From NCBI GenBank assembly GCA_021782815.1, contig JAJXUO010000014.1:1-61796 (forward strand): a stretch of DNA of 61,796 nt, given 5' to 3'. Both the position numbers and the translations under genes were made by a program. Of this stretch, positions 18,500 through 31,760 are shown in pieces. How positions within the stretch are numbered: position 1 is the stretch's first letter; each line of letters opens with the position of its first letter. The DNA is from Pseudomonadota bacterium (GTDB lineage Bacteria; Pseudomonadota; Alphaproteobacteria; Rhodospirillales; Magnetospirillaceae). The notes under the pieces were generated by a model, which saw only the letters and a list, made by a program, of their open reading frames with translations, did no database searches and was not told the origin of the DNA.

Positions 18500-18511
18500 G
18501 ACGTGGCCCGA

Positions 18512-19546
18512 TTATGACGGTGTCCGTTCATGCAGTTCTTGCCAACTGGCAATAATGATGGCGTTGCCGTCTTCCAGTTCCAGGGCGTGGTCGATGGCCT
18601 CGCGCGCCGCCTCGCCGTGGCCCAGGGCCCATTCGGCACGGGCCAGGCAATGCATGGCCGGGATATGGCAGGGATGCAGGGCCAGGGCCTGCTCGCCGGC
18701 GGCCTTGGCGGCGGCGGCGTCGCCGCCTTTCAGGGCCACGGTGGCCTCGGCGGTCAGGCGCAGCACGTCGGCCACCAGGGCGGGCTCGTTCAGCCAGCGG
18801 ATATCGCGGGCTTCCAGTTCGCGGGCATGATGGGGGTGGCGCAGATGCTCGCGCGAGATTTCGTAAAAACAGGTATGGCGGCCGGTGGAGGCCCAGGACG
18901 GCACCTTCAGCAATTCGGCGAAGATCAGGCGGTCCTCGCCGCTGCCGTTGGCGAAGCCGGCCAGCGACCAGTGCGGAAAGATGAAATGACCGCAGTTCTT
19001 CGAGATCAGGAGATTGCTGGGGCTGACGAAGCCGCCGAATTTTTCCAGATTGATGCCGCGCCCGGGCCCCACCGAATCCCATTCGTCGCGGCAGATGGTC
19101 CAGCCGGTGTCGCGGTCCACCAGCCAGCGATAGGAAAAGGCCCATTCGCGGCCGTTGACGGCGGCAAGGAGGCTGTTCAGGTGATCGCGGGCCCACCAGT
19201 CGTCGTCGTCGAGATAGGCTACATAGTGGCTGTTGGCGGCGTAGCTCAGGATGGTGCGCAGGGCGCCGCTATAGGTATTGGGATAAAAGCCGCCATGGCG
19301 GATGGAGGTGGAATAGCCCAGGTCCAGGATGGTCACGGTCACATGGGCGGGGCGTTCCTGCAAGAGGAGGTCCAACTGCGCGGCGTCGCCCTGGCGCTGG
19401 TCGATGCCGATCAGCAGATGGATATGGCCCACCTGGCGCTGGGCGTAAACCGAGCGCACGGCCCGCAGCAGGGTGGGACGCAGCACGGTGGGCATGACCA
19501 CGGCCACATCGGCCAATTGTTGCGGGGTATCGCCATAGGTCAGCAT
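18512..19546 (-). CDS. Glycosyltransferase (GT-A, family 2-like) with C-terminal TPR-like tail
   Basis: This 344-residue protein has an N-terminal GT-A fold: 'VAVVMPTVLRPTLLRAVRSV', then the metal-binding acidic motif 'YLDDDDWW' near residue 116, then 'SPSNLLISK'. After about residue 255 it becomes Ala-rich and helical (VALKGGDAAAAKAAGEQALA, 'LARAEWALGHGEAAREAI'), like one or two TPR units. It probably transfers a sugar to an envelope glycan or protein; donor and acceptor are unknown. AGGA precedes the ATG. It lies 44 bp after the CxxC micro-gene and may be the last gene of the ppiD-trpE operon. Confidence 0.75.
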   Translation of the reverse strand: MLTYGDTPQQLADVAVVMPTVLRPTLLRAVRSVYAQRQVGHIHLLIGIDQRQGDAAQLDLLLQERPAHVTVTILDLGYSTSIRHGGFYPNTYSGALRTILSYAANSHYVAYLDDDDWWARDHLNSLLAAVNGREWAFSYRWLVDRDTGWTICRDEWDSVGPGRGINLEKFGGFVSPSNLLISKNCGHFIFPHWSLAGFANGSGEDRLIFAELLKVPSWASTGRHTCFYEISREHLRHPHHARELEARDIRWLNEPALVADVLRLTAEATVALKGGDAAAAKAAGEQALALHPCHIPAMHCLARAEWALGHGEAAREAIDHALELEDGNAIIIASWQELHERTPS

Positions 19547-19590
19547 GAAGGCATCCTGGTTCTGGAAAAGCGCCCTTGAACCGTTTCGCG

Positions 19591-19794
19591 TCAGACAGGC
19601 TTCTTGCGTTTTCGCCGGGCCGGCGGGGCGATATCGTCGTCGCCCTTACCGTCGCTCAAACCGGCCAGGGGAAAGAGGGCGCGGCATTTTGTGCACCAGG
19701 CCATGGTCTTGCCCTGCTCCGAAACCACTTCGAACACATGCAGCGCCTTGGCCGTGGGGCACAGGGCGCGGAAGGTTTGCCGGGGCAGGGCCAT
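19591..19794 (-). CDS. 67-residue CxxC micro-protein translationally coupled to trpE
   Basis: It starts with ATG overlapping the trpE stop (ATGA). The sequence has Cys12, then 'WCTKC' in the middle (one CxxC pair), and a basic tail 'ARRKRKKPV'. It may bind zinc or nucleic acid; with only one CxxC plus a lone Cys this is uncertain. No family is recognised. The overlap and a start codon in phase with coupling support that it is real. Confidence 0.6.
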   Translation of the reverse strand: MALPRQTFRALCPTAKALHVFEVVSEQGKTMAWCTKCRALFPLAGLSDGKGDDDIAPPARRKRKKPV

Positions 19795-21320
19795 CAGCCG
19801 TTACGCCGGGTGGAGAAGCGCACTGCCTCCTCGGCGGCGCGGATCACGGCGCGGGCCTTGTTCCAGCATTCCTGATGCTCGGACTCCGGCTGGGAATCGG
19901 CGACGATCCCGGCCCCGGCCTGCACGGTGATCACCCCGTCCTTCACCAGGGCGGTGCGCAGGGCGATACAGGTGTCCAGCGTGCCGTTGGCGGCGAAATA
20001 GCCGATGCAACCGGCATAGAAGCTGCGCCGCTCCGGCTCCAGCTCGTCGATGATCTCCATGGCCCGCACCTTGGGGGCTCCCGACACCGTGCCGGCGGGA
20101 AACCCGGCGAACAGGGCGTCCATGGCGTCGTGATGGGCGGTATCGAGCTTGCCCTCCACGTTGGAGACGATATGCATGACGTGGGAATAAAGTTCGATGA
20201 CCATCTGTTCGGTCACCTTTACCGTGCCCACCTCGGAGACCCGGCCCACATCGTTGCGGCCCAGATCCAGCAGCATCAGATGTTCGGCCAGTTCCTTGGG
20301 GTCGGCCAGGAGGTCGGCGGCCAGGGCCTTGTCCTCGGCGGTGTTGGCGCCGCGTTTGCGGGTGCCGGCGATGGGGCGGATGGTCACGGTGTTGTCGCGC
20401 AGCCGCACCAGGATTTCCGGGCTGGAGCCCACCAGGGCGAAGCCGCCGAAATCGAGGAAGAACAGGAACGGACTGGGATTGGTGCGGCGCAGAGCCCGGT
20501 AGAGGGCGAACGGCGGCAGGGTGAAGGGCATGGACAGGCGCTGCGACAGCACCACCTGGAAGATGTCGCCGGCCAGGATATACTCCTTGGCCTTTTCCAC
20601 CATGGCCTTGAACTGCTCCGGCGTCATATTGGCGGTGGCTTCCGGCAGGTCGGCCACGTCGCCGCCGGTTTCGCGGCGATAGGGCACCGAGCGCTCGAAA
20701 TCGGCCACCACGTCGGCCAGGCGTTCCTGGGCCTGGCTGTAGGCGGCGCGGGCGTTGATGCCGTCTTGCGGGCGCACCGGCGTCACCACGGTGACGGTAT
20801 CGTCCACATTGTCGAAGATGGCCATCACCGTCGGGCGCAGGAACACGCCGTCGGGAATGCCGATGCTGTCGGGATTGGCGTCGGGCAGCTTTTCCACCAG
20901 CCGCACGGCGTCGTAGCCGAGATAGCCCACCAGACCGGCGGCCATGGGCGGCAGATGCTCGGGCAGGTCCAGGCGCGATTCCTCCACCAGGGCCCGCAGT
21001 GAGGCCAGGGTGCCGGAGACCTCGCCCACCGGACAGGGCTGGAAGGCCTCGGGATCGAAGCGGGCCTTGCGGTTGATTTCGGCCTTGTCGCCACGGCAGC
21101 GCCAGATCAGATCCGGCTTCAGGCCCAGGAAGGAATAACGCTCCTTTTGGGCGCCGCCCTCCACCGATTCCAGCAGAAAGCTGTTCGGGCGGCCATCGGC
21201 CAGTTTCAGCATGGCCGAGACCGGGGTTTCCAGATCGGCCACCAGGGTGGTCCACACCACCTGCGGCTGTCCGGCCTCGTAACGCTGGCGGAAGCTGTCG
21301 AAATCCAGGCTGGCTTTCAT
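19794..21320 (-). CDS. trpE: Anthranilate synthase component I
   Basis: This 508-residue enzyme converts chorismate and ammonia to anthranilate, the first step of tryptophan synthesis. It has the N-terminal regulatory region with 'LLESVEGG', then the chorismate-binding domain with 'FQVVLSQRL', 'RPIAGTRKRG', 'LLDLGRNDVGRV' and 'GAPKVRAMEIIDELE'. Length is normal. The ATG overlaps the ppiD stop. The glutaminase subunit gene trpG and trpDC, often next in related genomes, do not follow here; they must lie elsewhere. Confidence 0.96.
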   Translation of the reverse strand: MKASLDFDSFRQRYEAGQPQVVWTTLVADLETPVSAMLKLADGRPNSFLLESVEGGAQKERYSFLGLKPDLIWRCRGDKAEINRKARFDPEAFQPCPVGEVSGTLASLRALVEESRLDLPEHLPPMAAGLVGYLGYDAVRLVEKLPDANPDSIGIPDGVFLRPTVMAIFDNVDDTVTVVTPVRPQDGINARAAYSQAQERLADVVADFERSVPYRRETGGDVADLPEATANMTPEQFKAMVEKAKEYILAGDIFQVVLSQRLSMPFTLPPFALYRALRRTNPSPFLFFLDFGGFALVGSSPEILVRLRDNTVTIRPIAGTRKRGANTAEDKALAADLLADPKELAEHLMLLDLGRNDVGRVSEVGTVKVTEQMVIELYSHVMHIVSNVEGKLDTAHHDAMDALFAGFPAGTVSGAPKVRAMEIIDELEPERRSFYAGCIGYFAANGTLDTCIALRTALVKDGVITVQAGAGIVADSQPESEHQECWNKARAVIRAAEEAVRFSTRRNG

Positions 21321-23209
21321 TTGTCGAACTGCTGATCGATGAGGGAGCGGTTGATGGAAACGCCGATCTGCTGTTCCAGGGCCTGACGGTAGGAGCCCAG
21401 CAGATCGTTGCTGAGGCCCTTGGCGTACTGGGCGCGGAAGTTTTCAAACAGGGGCGCCTCGGCCTTGGGATCGGCGGGAATGATCTGCTTCAGACGGGCG
21501 GCGACGGCGCTGCCGTCGGGGGCGTCCACCAGCTGGGCGGCGCCGAGGTCAAGCTTGAACACCGCCGGCGGCAGGGTGGGGGGCAGGGGCTCCTCAGGCG
21601 TGCCGATGCGGCGGAAGGGCTGGGTGGTGTCGGCCTTGCCCGCGCCCTTGCCGACGGCGGCGGCCACCGTCTTCAGGGCCTCGCCCTTGTTCAGGCGGGC
21701 CACGGCGGCCTCGGCCAGTTTGCGGGCGGCCTGTTCGCGCTGGTCCAGGCTCCAGGCGGCGGCCACCTTGTTCTTGATCAGGGCGAAGGGACGCACGGCC
21801 GGCGGGGTGATCTGATCGACGCGCAGCACGTAATAACCGGCGTCGTCATCCAGCTTTTCCACATCGGTGGTGTCGCCCTTGGCGGTGGAGAACATCTTTT
21901 GCAGCACGGCGGCGGGCAGGGCCGTCGGCAGCGGGTTGCCGTCGGGGCCGTTGCCGTCGGCATCGACGGCGGCGATCTTGATAGGCTTCACGCCGCTGGC
22001 GGTGGCGGCATCCTCCACCGCGGCGCCGGCGCCGATCTTATCCTCCATGTCGTTCGACAGGGGATACATGCGGTTGATCGCCTCGGCCTTGACCAGATCC
22101 TGAACGATTTTGGCGCGCACGTCGGACAGCGGCTGGTCCTTGCCCGGGGTGACCGAGGTGACGTTGACCACGTGCCAGCCCAGGGGCGATTGCACCGGGC
22201 CCACCACGCCGGTCTGGTCGGTGCCGAAGGCGGCGTTGGCGATCTCGGTATTGGGGGCGGCGGATTTCACCAGGGCGCCCAGATCCACCACGTCCAGCTT
22301 GTCGGCCTTGGCCAGGGCGGCGAAGCTCTGGCCGCCCTTGATGGCGGCCATGAAGGCCTGGGCCTTGCCCTCGCTGGCCAGGGTCACCAGCTGCAGGCCG
22401 CGCTTGGCCGGTTGATGGAACTCGTCCTGGCGCAACTGGTAGCTGCGTTCGATATCCTGGTCCGAGGGATGGATGTCGCCCGAGACATCGGCGGGGCGCA
22501 GCAGGGCGATGGTGCCGCCGCGCAGTTCCGGCGCCATGAACCGGGCCTGATGGCTTTTATAATAGGCCTCGAGAGTCTGATCGTCGGGCTGGGCGGGGGC
22601 CGGCATGGCGGCGGGGCTGTAGGTAATGGTTTCCGCCACCCGCTGTTCGTACACGTAGCGGTAAAGAGGGTCCGCGGCGCTGGCCGGGGCCACCACGCCG
22701 CCGCCCACGGCCTCGAAGAGATTGCTGCGCAGGATCGAGGCGCGTTCATCGGCCAGGAACGAGCGCTCGGAGAGGCCCGCCCGCTCCAGCACCGTTTCAT
22801 AACGGGTCTTGTCGAACTGGTGCAGGTTGTTCTGGAAGGCCGGGTCGGCGGCGATCACCGCGCGCAGGGTGCCGACATCCACCGCCAGTTTCAGGCGGGC
22901 GGCCTCCTGGTCCAGCAGGCCGCGATCGACGATCTGCTGGATGGTGGTGTCGAGGATGCCCATCTGGCGGGCCTGTTCCAGGGTGATCTTGCCGCGGCTC
23001 ATGGTGATGAGGCGGTCGGCCTGGCGGCGGAAATCATCCACCACGGCGCGGGCCGGAACCTCCATCTTGCCCACGGTGATGGCGGGCTGGCTGGCGACAC
23101 GCAGACGGATCACATCGCCGATGCCCCAAACGCCGAAGCTGAGGATCAGGAGGGCGAACAGGATCTTGATGATCCAATGCTGGGAATGTCTGCGGAACGT
23201 GTCGAGCAT
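21317..23209 (-). CDS. ppiD: PpiD-like periplasmic peptidyl-prolyl isomerase/chaperone
   Basis: This 630-residue protein is anchored by one N-terminal membrane segment (about residues 12-34, 'IIKILFALLILSFGVWGIGD'). A SurA/PpiD-type chaperone region follows, then a parvulin domain around residues 260-375 ('SDQDIERSYQLRQDEFH', 'GVVGPVQSPLGWHVVNV'), then a long C-terminal region with a second degenerate parvulin-like repeat. It helps fold outer-membrane and exported proteins at the translocon exit. It is divergent from tpiA and heads an operon with trpE, an arrangement common in alphaproteobacteria. Confidence 0.92.
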   Translation of the reverse strand: MLDTFRRHSQHWIIKILFALLILSFGVWGIGDVIRLRVASQPAITVGKMEVPARAVVDDFRRQADRLITMSRGKITLEQARQMGILDTTIQQIVDRGLLDQEAARLKLAVDVGTLRAVIAADPAFQNNLHQFDKTRYETVLERAGLSERSFLADERASILRSNLFEAVGGGVVAPASAADPLYRYVYEQRVAETITYSPAAMPAPAQPDDQTLEAYYKSHQARFMAPELRGGTIALLRPADVSGDIHPSDQDIERSYQLRQDEFHQPAKRGLQLVTLASEGKAQAFMAAIKGGQSFAALAKADKLDVVDLGALVKSAAPNTEIANAAFGTDQTGVVGPVQSPLGWHVVNVTSVTPGKDQPLSDVRAKIVQDLVKAEAINRMYPLSNDMEDKIGAGAAVEDAATASGVKPIKIAAVDADGNGPDGNPLPTALPAAVLQKMFSTAKGDTTDVEKLDDDAGYYVLRVDQITPPAVRPFALIKNKVAAAWSLDQREQAARKLAEAAVARLNKGEALKTVAAAVGKGAGKADTTQPFRRIGTPEEPLPPTLPPAVFKLDLGAAQLVDAPDGSAVAARLKQIIPADPKAEAPLFENFRAQYAKGLSNDLLGSYRQALEQQIGVSINRSLIDQQFDK

Positions 23210-23377
23210 GTCTCGTCTTCGCTGTTGAGGCCGCCGAAGGGGGCAAAGGCGGCATCATAAAAGCCGTGCCGTTGCCCGACAACCCGGAAAACGAGGTGAG
23301 CCATCTTCCCAAAAGCCAGGGCGGCGTGTTACATCGGCGCACTCTGTCAATTTAATCCTTTGGGGAGGAACCCGCCG
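23210..23377. promoter_or_regulatory. Divergent intergenic region ppiD/tpiA
   Basis: These 168 bases must hold the promoters of both divergent transcripts. I see no convincing consensus boxes or strong hairpin. The only clear element is the GGAGGA ribosome site of tpiA at about 23364-23369. Confidence 0.4.
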
Positions 23378-24133
23378 ATGGCCCGTCGTCCGCTGATTGC
23401 CGGTAACTGGAAGATGAACGGCCTGAAGGCCGATGGTGTCGCTTTGGCCCAGGCCGTCGCCGCTAAAATGACCGCCGCGCCGCCCCGTTGCGACATGCTG
23501 GTGTGTCCGCCCGCCACCCTGGTGGATGCCGTGGCCCGGGCCGTGGCCGGCTCCGCCCTGGCGGTGGGCGGCCAGGACTGCCATGCCAAGGCTTCGGGGG
23601 CCCATACCGGCGATACCGCCGCCGTGGCCCTGAAGGATCTGGGCGCCGCCTATGTCATCGTCGGCCATTCCGAGCGTCGCGCCGATCACGGCGAAAGCGA
23701 TGCCGTGGTGCGGGCCAAGGCCGCCGCCGCCCAGGCCGCCGGCCTGGTGGCCATCATCTGCATCGGCGAAACCGAGGCCGAACGCGATGCCGGCGCCACC
23801 CTCGCGGTGGTGGGCGCGCAGTTCGCCGGATCGTTGCCCGAGGGCGCCACCGCCGCCAATACGGTGATCGCCTACGAACCGGTGTGGGCCATCGGCAGCG
23901 GCCGCACCCCCAGCATCGCCGACGTGGCCGAGGTGCACGGCGCCATCCGCGCCCTGGCGGTGAAGGCTCTGGGCGCCGAGGGCGCCGCCGCCCTGCGTCT
24001 TCTCTACGGCGGCTCCATGAAGCCCGCCAACGCCCGCGAGCTGCTGGCGCTGGAGGATGTGGACGGCGGCCTGATCGGCGGCGCCAGCCTGAAGGCCGAG
24101 GATTTCTGGGCCATCGCGCAAAGCTGCCCCTGA
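23378..24133 (+). CDS. tpiA: Triosephosphate isomerase
   Basis: This 251-residue glycolytic enzyme interconverts dihydroxyacetone phosphate and glyceraldehyde 3-phosphate. Its motifs are 'AGNWKMNG' (catalytic Lys), 'IVGHSERR' (electrophilic His), '[14 protein letters not shown]' (general-base Glu and flexible loop 6) and 'YGGSMKP' (phosphate binding). The ATG at 23378 has GGAGGA eight bases upstream; the in-frame TTG at 23360 is not needed. Confidence 0.98.
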   Translation: MARRPLIAGNWKMNGLKADGVALAQAVAAKMTAAPPRCDMLVCPPATLVDAVARAVAGSALAVGGQDCHAKASGAHTGDTAAVALKDLGAAYVIVGHSERRADHGESDAVVRAKAAAAQAAGLVAIICIGETEAERDAGATLAVVGAQFAGSLPEGATAANTVIAYEPVWAIGSGRTPSIADVAEVHGAIRALAVKALGAEGAAALRLLYGGSMKPANARELLALEDVDGGLIGGASLKAEDFWAIAQSCP

Positions 24134-24319
24134 GGCGTTTGAAAAAGGCGGCTTTTCAAGCGTCAAACCTGAAAAGCCGGTGCCGGTGTTTTTCGTGCGC
24201 GGCTTGCGAAAAATACTGGCGTTCCCGGGCAAGGGCGCATAAAAAGGCGCCAACCCATCCATTCCCCCGTCCGGCCGTTCGCGGCCCGGCGGGGGTGTGT
24301 CTTTGAATTCGGTGAGTCC

Positions 24320-26387
<2,068 letters not shown>

Positions 26388-26404
26388 CCGTACCGGGAAA
26401 AATC

Positions 26405-28571
<2,167 letters not shown>

Positions 28572-28592
28572 TCGCTATTTCACGGTGATTTT

Positions 28593-28625
28593 CAAGGGAG
28601 CCTTTCGGGGCTCCCTTGTTTTTTT
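28593..28625 (+). terminator. Rho-independent terminator after eno
   Basis: The 10-bp stem CAAGGGAGCC/GGCTCCCTTG (28593-28602 and 28609-28618) is followed by TTTTTTT. Confidence 0.93.
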
Positions 28626-28675
28626 GGGGAAAACCCTCCACATAAATTCTCCCGGAGAGTGTTTTTAAGATCATC

Positions 28676-29842
28676 ATGTCCTCTTCCCCCACCCCTTCCT
28701 TGAGCCGAGGGTTGCTGTTCGCCATGGCGGCGGCCTGCGGCGTGGCCGTGGCCAATCTTTATTATAACCAGCCGCTTCTGGGGCTGATGACCCGCGCCTT
28801 CGGCGGCGATCCCCTGATCGGCTTCGCCCCCACCGCCACCCAGCTGGGCTACGCCCTGGGGCTGTTCTTCCTGGTGCCGCTGGCCGATATCGCCGACCGC
28901 CGCCGCCTGATCGTGCTGCTGTTTTGCGTTCTGGCCCTGTGCCTAGTGGGGCTGGCTCTGGCCCCCAGCCCCTGGCTGCTGCTGCTGGCCTCGGCCCTGG
29001 TGGGGATTTTTTCGGCGGTGGCGCAATTGATCGTGCCGCTGGCGGCGGCCCTGGCCAGCCCGGAAAAACGCGGCCGGGCCATCGGCACGGTGATGAGCGG
29101 CCTGCTGTGCGGCCTGCTGTTCAGCCGCACCCTGGCCGGGCTGGTGGCGGTGGCCTGGGGGTGGCGGGCGGTATTCTGGCTGGCGGTGCCGTTGTCGCTG
29201 GCCATGGCCGCCTGGATGGCAATGGTGCTGCCGCGCCGTCTGCCGTTTCATGCCATGGGCTATGGCCGCGCCCTGCGCTCGCTGGGGCCCTTGTGGCTGG
29301 AAGAGCCGGTACTGCGCCGCGCCACCCTGTTGCAGGCCTGCCTGTTCGCCACCTTCACCGGGTTCTGGGCGGTGCTGGCCTTCCGGCTGGAGGCCTTCCA
29401 TCTGGGCGCCGATGTGGCCGGCCTGTTCGGCGTGGTGGCGGCGGCGGGGGTGTTCGCGGCGCCGTTGTCGGGCCGGATGGCCGACCGGCGCGGCCCCGGT
29501 CTGGTGCTGACCCTGGGGGCGGGGCTGGTGCTGGCCTCCTGGCTGCTGTTCGGACTGTGGCCCACGGTGGCCGGGCTGGTGGTCGGGGTGGTGCTGCTGG
29601 ACTTCGCCGTCCAGAGCGTGCTGGTTTCGAACCAGCACCGCATCTACGCCTTGCGCCCCGAGGCGCGTGGCCGTCTCAACACCCTGTTCATGACCGGCAT
29701 GTTCAGCGGCGGCGCCCTGGGCTCGGCGGCGGCCAACGTCGCCTGGGGCGCCTGGGGCTGGCGCGGTGTCTGCCTGGTGTGCGGCGGCCTGGCCCTGCTG
29801 GCTCTGCTGCAGCGGGGGGCGGAGGGGCGCCGGGCGTGCTGA
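28676..29842 (+). CDS. Major facilitator superfamily transporter
   Basis: This 388-residue protein has about 12 hydrophobic segments. It has 'LYYNQPLLGLM' after helix 1, the loop 2-3 motif 'VPLADIADRRRLIV', and the equivalent 'GRMADRRGPGLV' in the second half. These place it with the MFS exporters of the YgaY/NepI-like type. The substrate is unknown. It is inserted between eno and ftsB, which are usually adjacent, and has its own upstream terminator, so it is transcribed separately. Confidence 0.85.
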   Translation: MSSSPTPSLSRGLLFAMAAACGVAVANLYYNQPLLGLMTRAFGGDPLIGFAPTATQLGYALGLFFLVPLADIADRRRLIVLLFCVLALCLVGLALAPSPWLLLLASALVGIFSAVAQLIVPLAAALASPEKRGRAIGTVMSGLLCGLLFSRTLAGLVAVAWGWRAVFWLAVPLSLAMAAWMAMVLPRRLPFHAMGYGRALRSLGPLWLEEPVLRRATLLQACLFATFTGFWAVLAFRLEAFHLGADVAGLFGVVAAAGVFAAPLSGRMADRRGPGLVLTLGAGLVLASWLLFGLWPTVAGLVVGVVLLDFAVQSVLVSNQHRIYALRPEARGRLNTLFMTGMFSGGALGSAAANVAWGAWGWRGVCLVCGGLALLALLQRGAEGRRAC

Positions 29843-30064
29843 TCTCTAAATATGGTGGCGAGATGCCCTGTAGTGGCTATAGGTTGGTGTGGTCCCGCTT
29901 TGTTCCAGAAACGGGAAAGACGGGGTGGGGCCGTTATTTTTCAAACTCTTACTTTCCTCAAGTGATGATCGTCACAGACGCTTGACTCAACAGGGTCGCA
30001 ATCTTGCCGCATTCCGATTTTCACTGTGAATATTGGTTGACGGCGGGAAATAGAGTGTGATTCC

Positions 30065-30436
30065 ATGCGCCTCATGTTGATGATCAAGGACTTCCGCTCG
30101 CGCGCCCGCAATGTGATCGGCCCCTTCGTGGGGCTGACGCTGGTGGTCTATTTCGCCTACCACACGGTGCAGGGTGATCGCGGACTGATCGCCTGGTGGC
30201 GCCTCAACAAGGAGGTGGTGCAGGCCGAAACCACCCTGGCCGGGCTGGACGCGGTGCGCGACAAGCTGGACCACCGCGACGTGCTGCTGCGCCCCGATCA
30301 TCTGGATCCCGACATGCTGGAAGAGCGCGCCCGCATCATGCTGAATATGGGCCGCGACAACGAGGTGGTGGTGCTGCGCCATCCCGACGGCACCCTGGAC
30401 CTGCCGGAAAAAACCGCGCCGCCGCCGCAACAGTAA
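30065..30436 (+). CDS. ftsB: Septum formation initiator FtsB/DivIC-like
   Basis: This 123-residue bitopic protein has one membrane segment (about residues 19-37, 'IGPFVGLTLVVYFAYHTV'), then a coiled coil ('LNKEVVQAETTLAGLDAVRD'), then the conserved 'DMLEERARIMLNMGRDNEVV' segment. It should act in the FtsBLQ divisome complex. Three in-frame ATGs (30065, 30074, 30080) are possible and none has a strong ribosome site. Its position between eno and pdhA is typical of alphaproteobacteria. Confidence 0.88.
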   Translation: MRLMLMIKDFRSRARNVIGPFVGLTLVVYFAYHTVQGDRGLIAWWRLNKEVVQAETTLAGLDAVRDKLDHRDVLLRPDHLDPDMLEERARIMLNMGRDNEVVVLRHPDGTLDLPEKTAPPPQQ

Positions 30437-30457
30437 ACGGCGCACCTGCCAGATCGA

Positions 30458-30484
30458 GGATCAGCCGCGGCTGATCCTTTTTTT
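30458..30484 (+). terminator. Rho-independent terminator after ftsB
   Basis: The perfect stem GGATCAGCC/GGCTGATCC (30458-30466 and 30469-30477) is followed by seven T. Confidence 0.92.
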
Positions 30485-30500
30485 ATGCTTGATCGCGGAT

Positions 30501-30986
30501 CTACATCCCTGCGCATCTGCGTTCAGCTTTAAAAGCGGTGTCGCGGCGGGCAAGGTCTTGCAGCAGGCGGCGCAGGATCAGGCGGTGGAAGGGCAGCACT
30601 GCGGTCAGATAGGCGCGACCCCAGGCATTGTGAAAGCGGATCAGGGTGCGCAGGGTCAGGCGGTGCGCCGTTTGGTCGGGCAGGGGGGTGCTGCTCAGCA
30701 GGATGCGGAAATCGAGATGGCGATCATCCAGCCCCAGCAGCGCCTGATGGGGCGCGACGGCCAGGGTGGGGAACTGCCGCATGGTGACGCGTGCCAGCCC
30801 CAGCGGCGCGGTCAGGCGGTTGCGCAATGCGAGGAGGGACTGGGCCCAGGCCGGGGTGAGTGTGGGCAGCAGCGCCACCACGCCGGCGGCGTTGAAGGCG
30901 GGATCGGTCAGTACCACACTGTGGCAATCCTGATACTGCAGGCCGGGCAGCACGGCCTGAAGATCGGGATCAATTGTCTTCGACAC
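30501..30986 (-). CDS. DUF2867-type protein
   Basis: This protein of about 161 residues has 'LGLDDRHLDFRILL' and 'TLIRFHNAWGRAYLTAVLPF', the C-terminal signature of the DUF2867 family. Function is unknown; some members are fused to or sit beside SDR enzymes. I chose the GTG at 30986, overlapping the upstream gene by 17 bases. The frame also allows a TTG at 31010. It is convergent with ftsB. Confidence 0.7.
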   Translation of the reverse strand: MSKTIDPDLQAVLPGLQYQDCHSVVLTDPAFNAAGVVALLPTLTPAWAQSLLALRNRLTAPLGLARVTMRQFPTLAVAPHQALLGLDDRHLDFRILLSSTPLPDQTAHRLTLRTLIRFHNAWGRAYLTAVLPFHRLILRRLLQDLARRDTAFKAERRCAGM

Positions 30987-31254
30987 GGCTGCCGTCGGCC
31001 CGGACCACAATGCCGGGATGGATGTGGCTCATGGTCGGCTCCAGTTCGCAGGAGGCGACGCCGGCGATTTGCCAGGGCGATTGCGGAACAGGGGCGCCGT
31101 CGGCGCCGGCATGCGGGCCGCGCCAGGTTTTCCCGGCCACCAGATCGCGGGCCTCGCGCGATGAGGGGGCGGCGGTCCACAGGGTTTCCATCTCGGCCGA
31201 CAGCGACCAGGACGGATGCTCGGGATCAATGGGATCCAGGCGGTAGATGTTCAT
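30970..31254 (-). CDS. Hypothetical protein, 94 residues
   Basis: The ATG at 31254 (MNIYRLDPIDPEHPSWSLS) has GAGGGGA upstream, which decides the start against a longer frame reaching 31629. The protein is soluble and Pro/Trp-rich, with 'WQIAGVASCELEPTMSHIHP'. There is no signal peptide or recognised domain. It overlaps the DUF2867 gene, so the two form a small operon. Confidence 0.65.
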   Translation of the reverse strand: MNIYRLDPIDPEHPSWSLSAEMETLWTAAPSSREARDLVAGKTWRGPHAGADGAPVPQSPWQIAGVASCELEPTMSHIHPGIVVRADGSRVEDN

Positions 31255-31760
31255 GGGGCTCCCCTCTTGCGGCGCCCCGCCAGGCGGTGCGAGGCCTGTT
31301 TTGAATATAATACCGGTCGGCACTTGATTTGTCTCAAAAAGATGCGCCGACCGGGAAGCCCGCGTGCTTCGCACGCAGATATAAAAATTTATCGGCGAAG
31401 CCGATGGCGGCGCTTGAGCGGCCCCGGGACGGGGCTTACCGTCTCGGCATGATTTGACCCAACGGGTCAAATCATTGGCCGGGCGGTATAATCCGAAGCG
31501 GCGGCGGCGCAACACGGCCGTGGTTCTCGTCCGGCCTCTTGGCTTTCGGGTTTTTGTTCCCATCTGCTTGGTAGCGTTGAAAAATCCGCCCCGTTTTCGG
31601 AGCGCGGCGGTGTTTTGTATCGGAATCACGAATTAACCATTATTCAGTTAATCGTCATTTGTGCATTGCAAAACAACGGTTTTTCATGCGCGCATGGCTT
31701 GCGCATGTCATCGAAACTGTTTATCACCATGCGAGATTGACCACTCTGGGAGAGACAGGA
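31255..31760. promoter_or_regulatory. 506-base intergenic region with a cluster of hairpins
   Basis: There is no gene here. Between 31362 and 31475 lie four separate inverted repeats: GCGTGC/GCACGC with TTC loop (31362-31376), ATCGGC/GCCGAT with GAA loop (31391-31405), GCCCCG/CGGGGC with GGA loop (31421-31435) and a perfect 12-bp pair with AAC loop (31449-31475). None has a following T-tract. The region separates the minus-strand operon from pdhA and must carry both promoters. Confidence 0.6.

Noticed and set aside
19545-21002. 485-codon plus-strand frame opposite trpE
   Set aside because: trpE is unambiguous on the other strand. The plus-strand product is low-complexity Gly/His/Gln.
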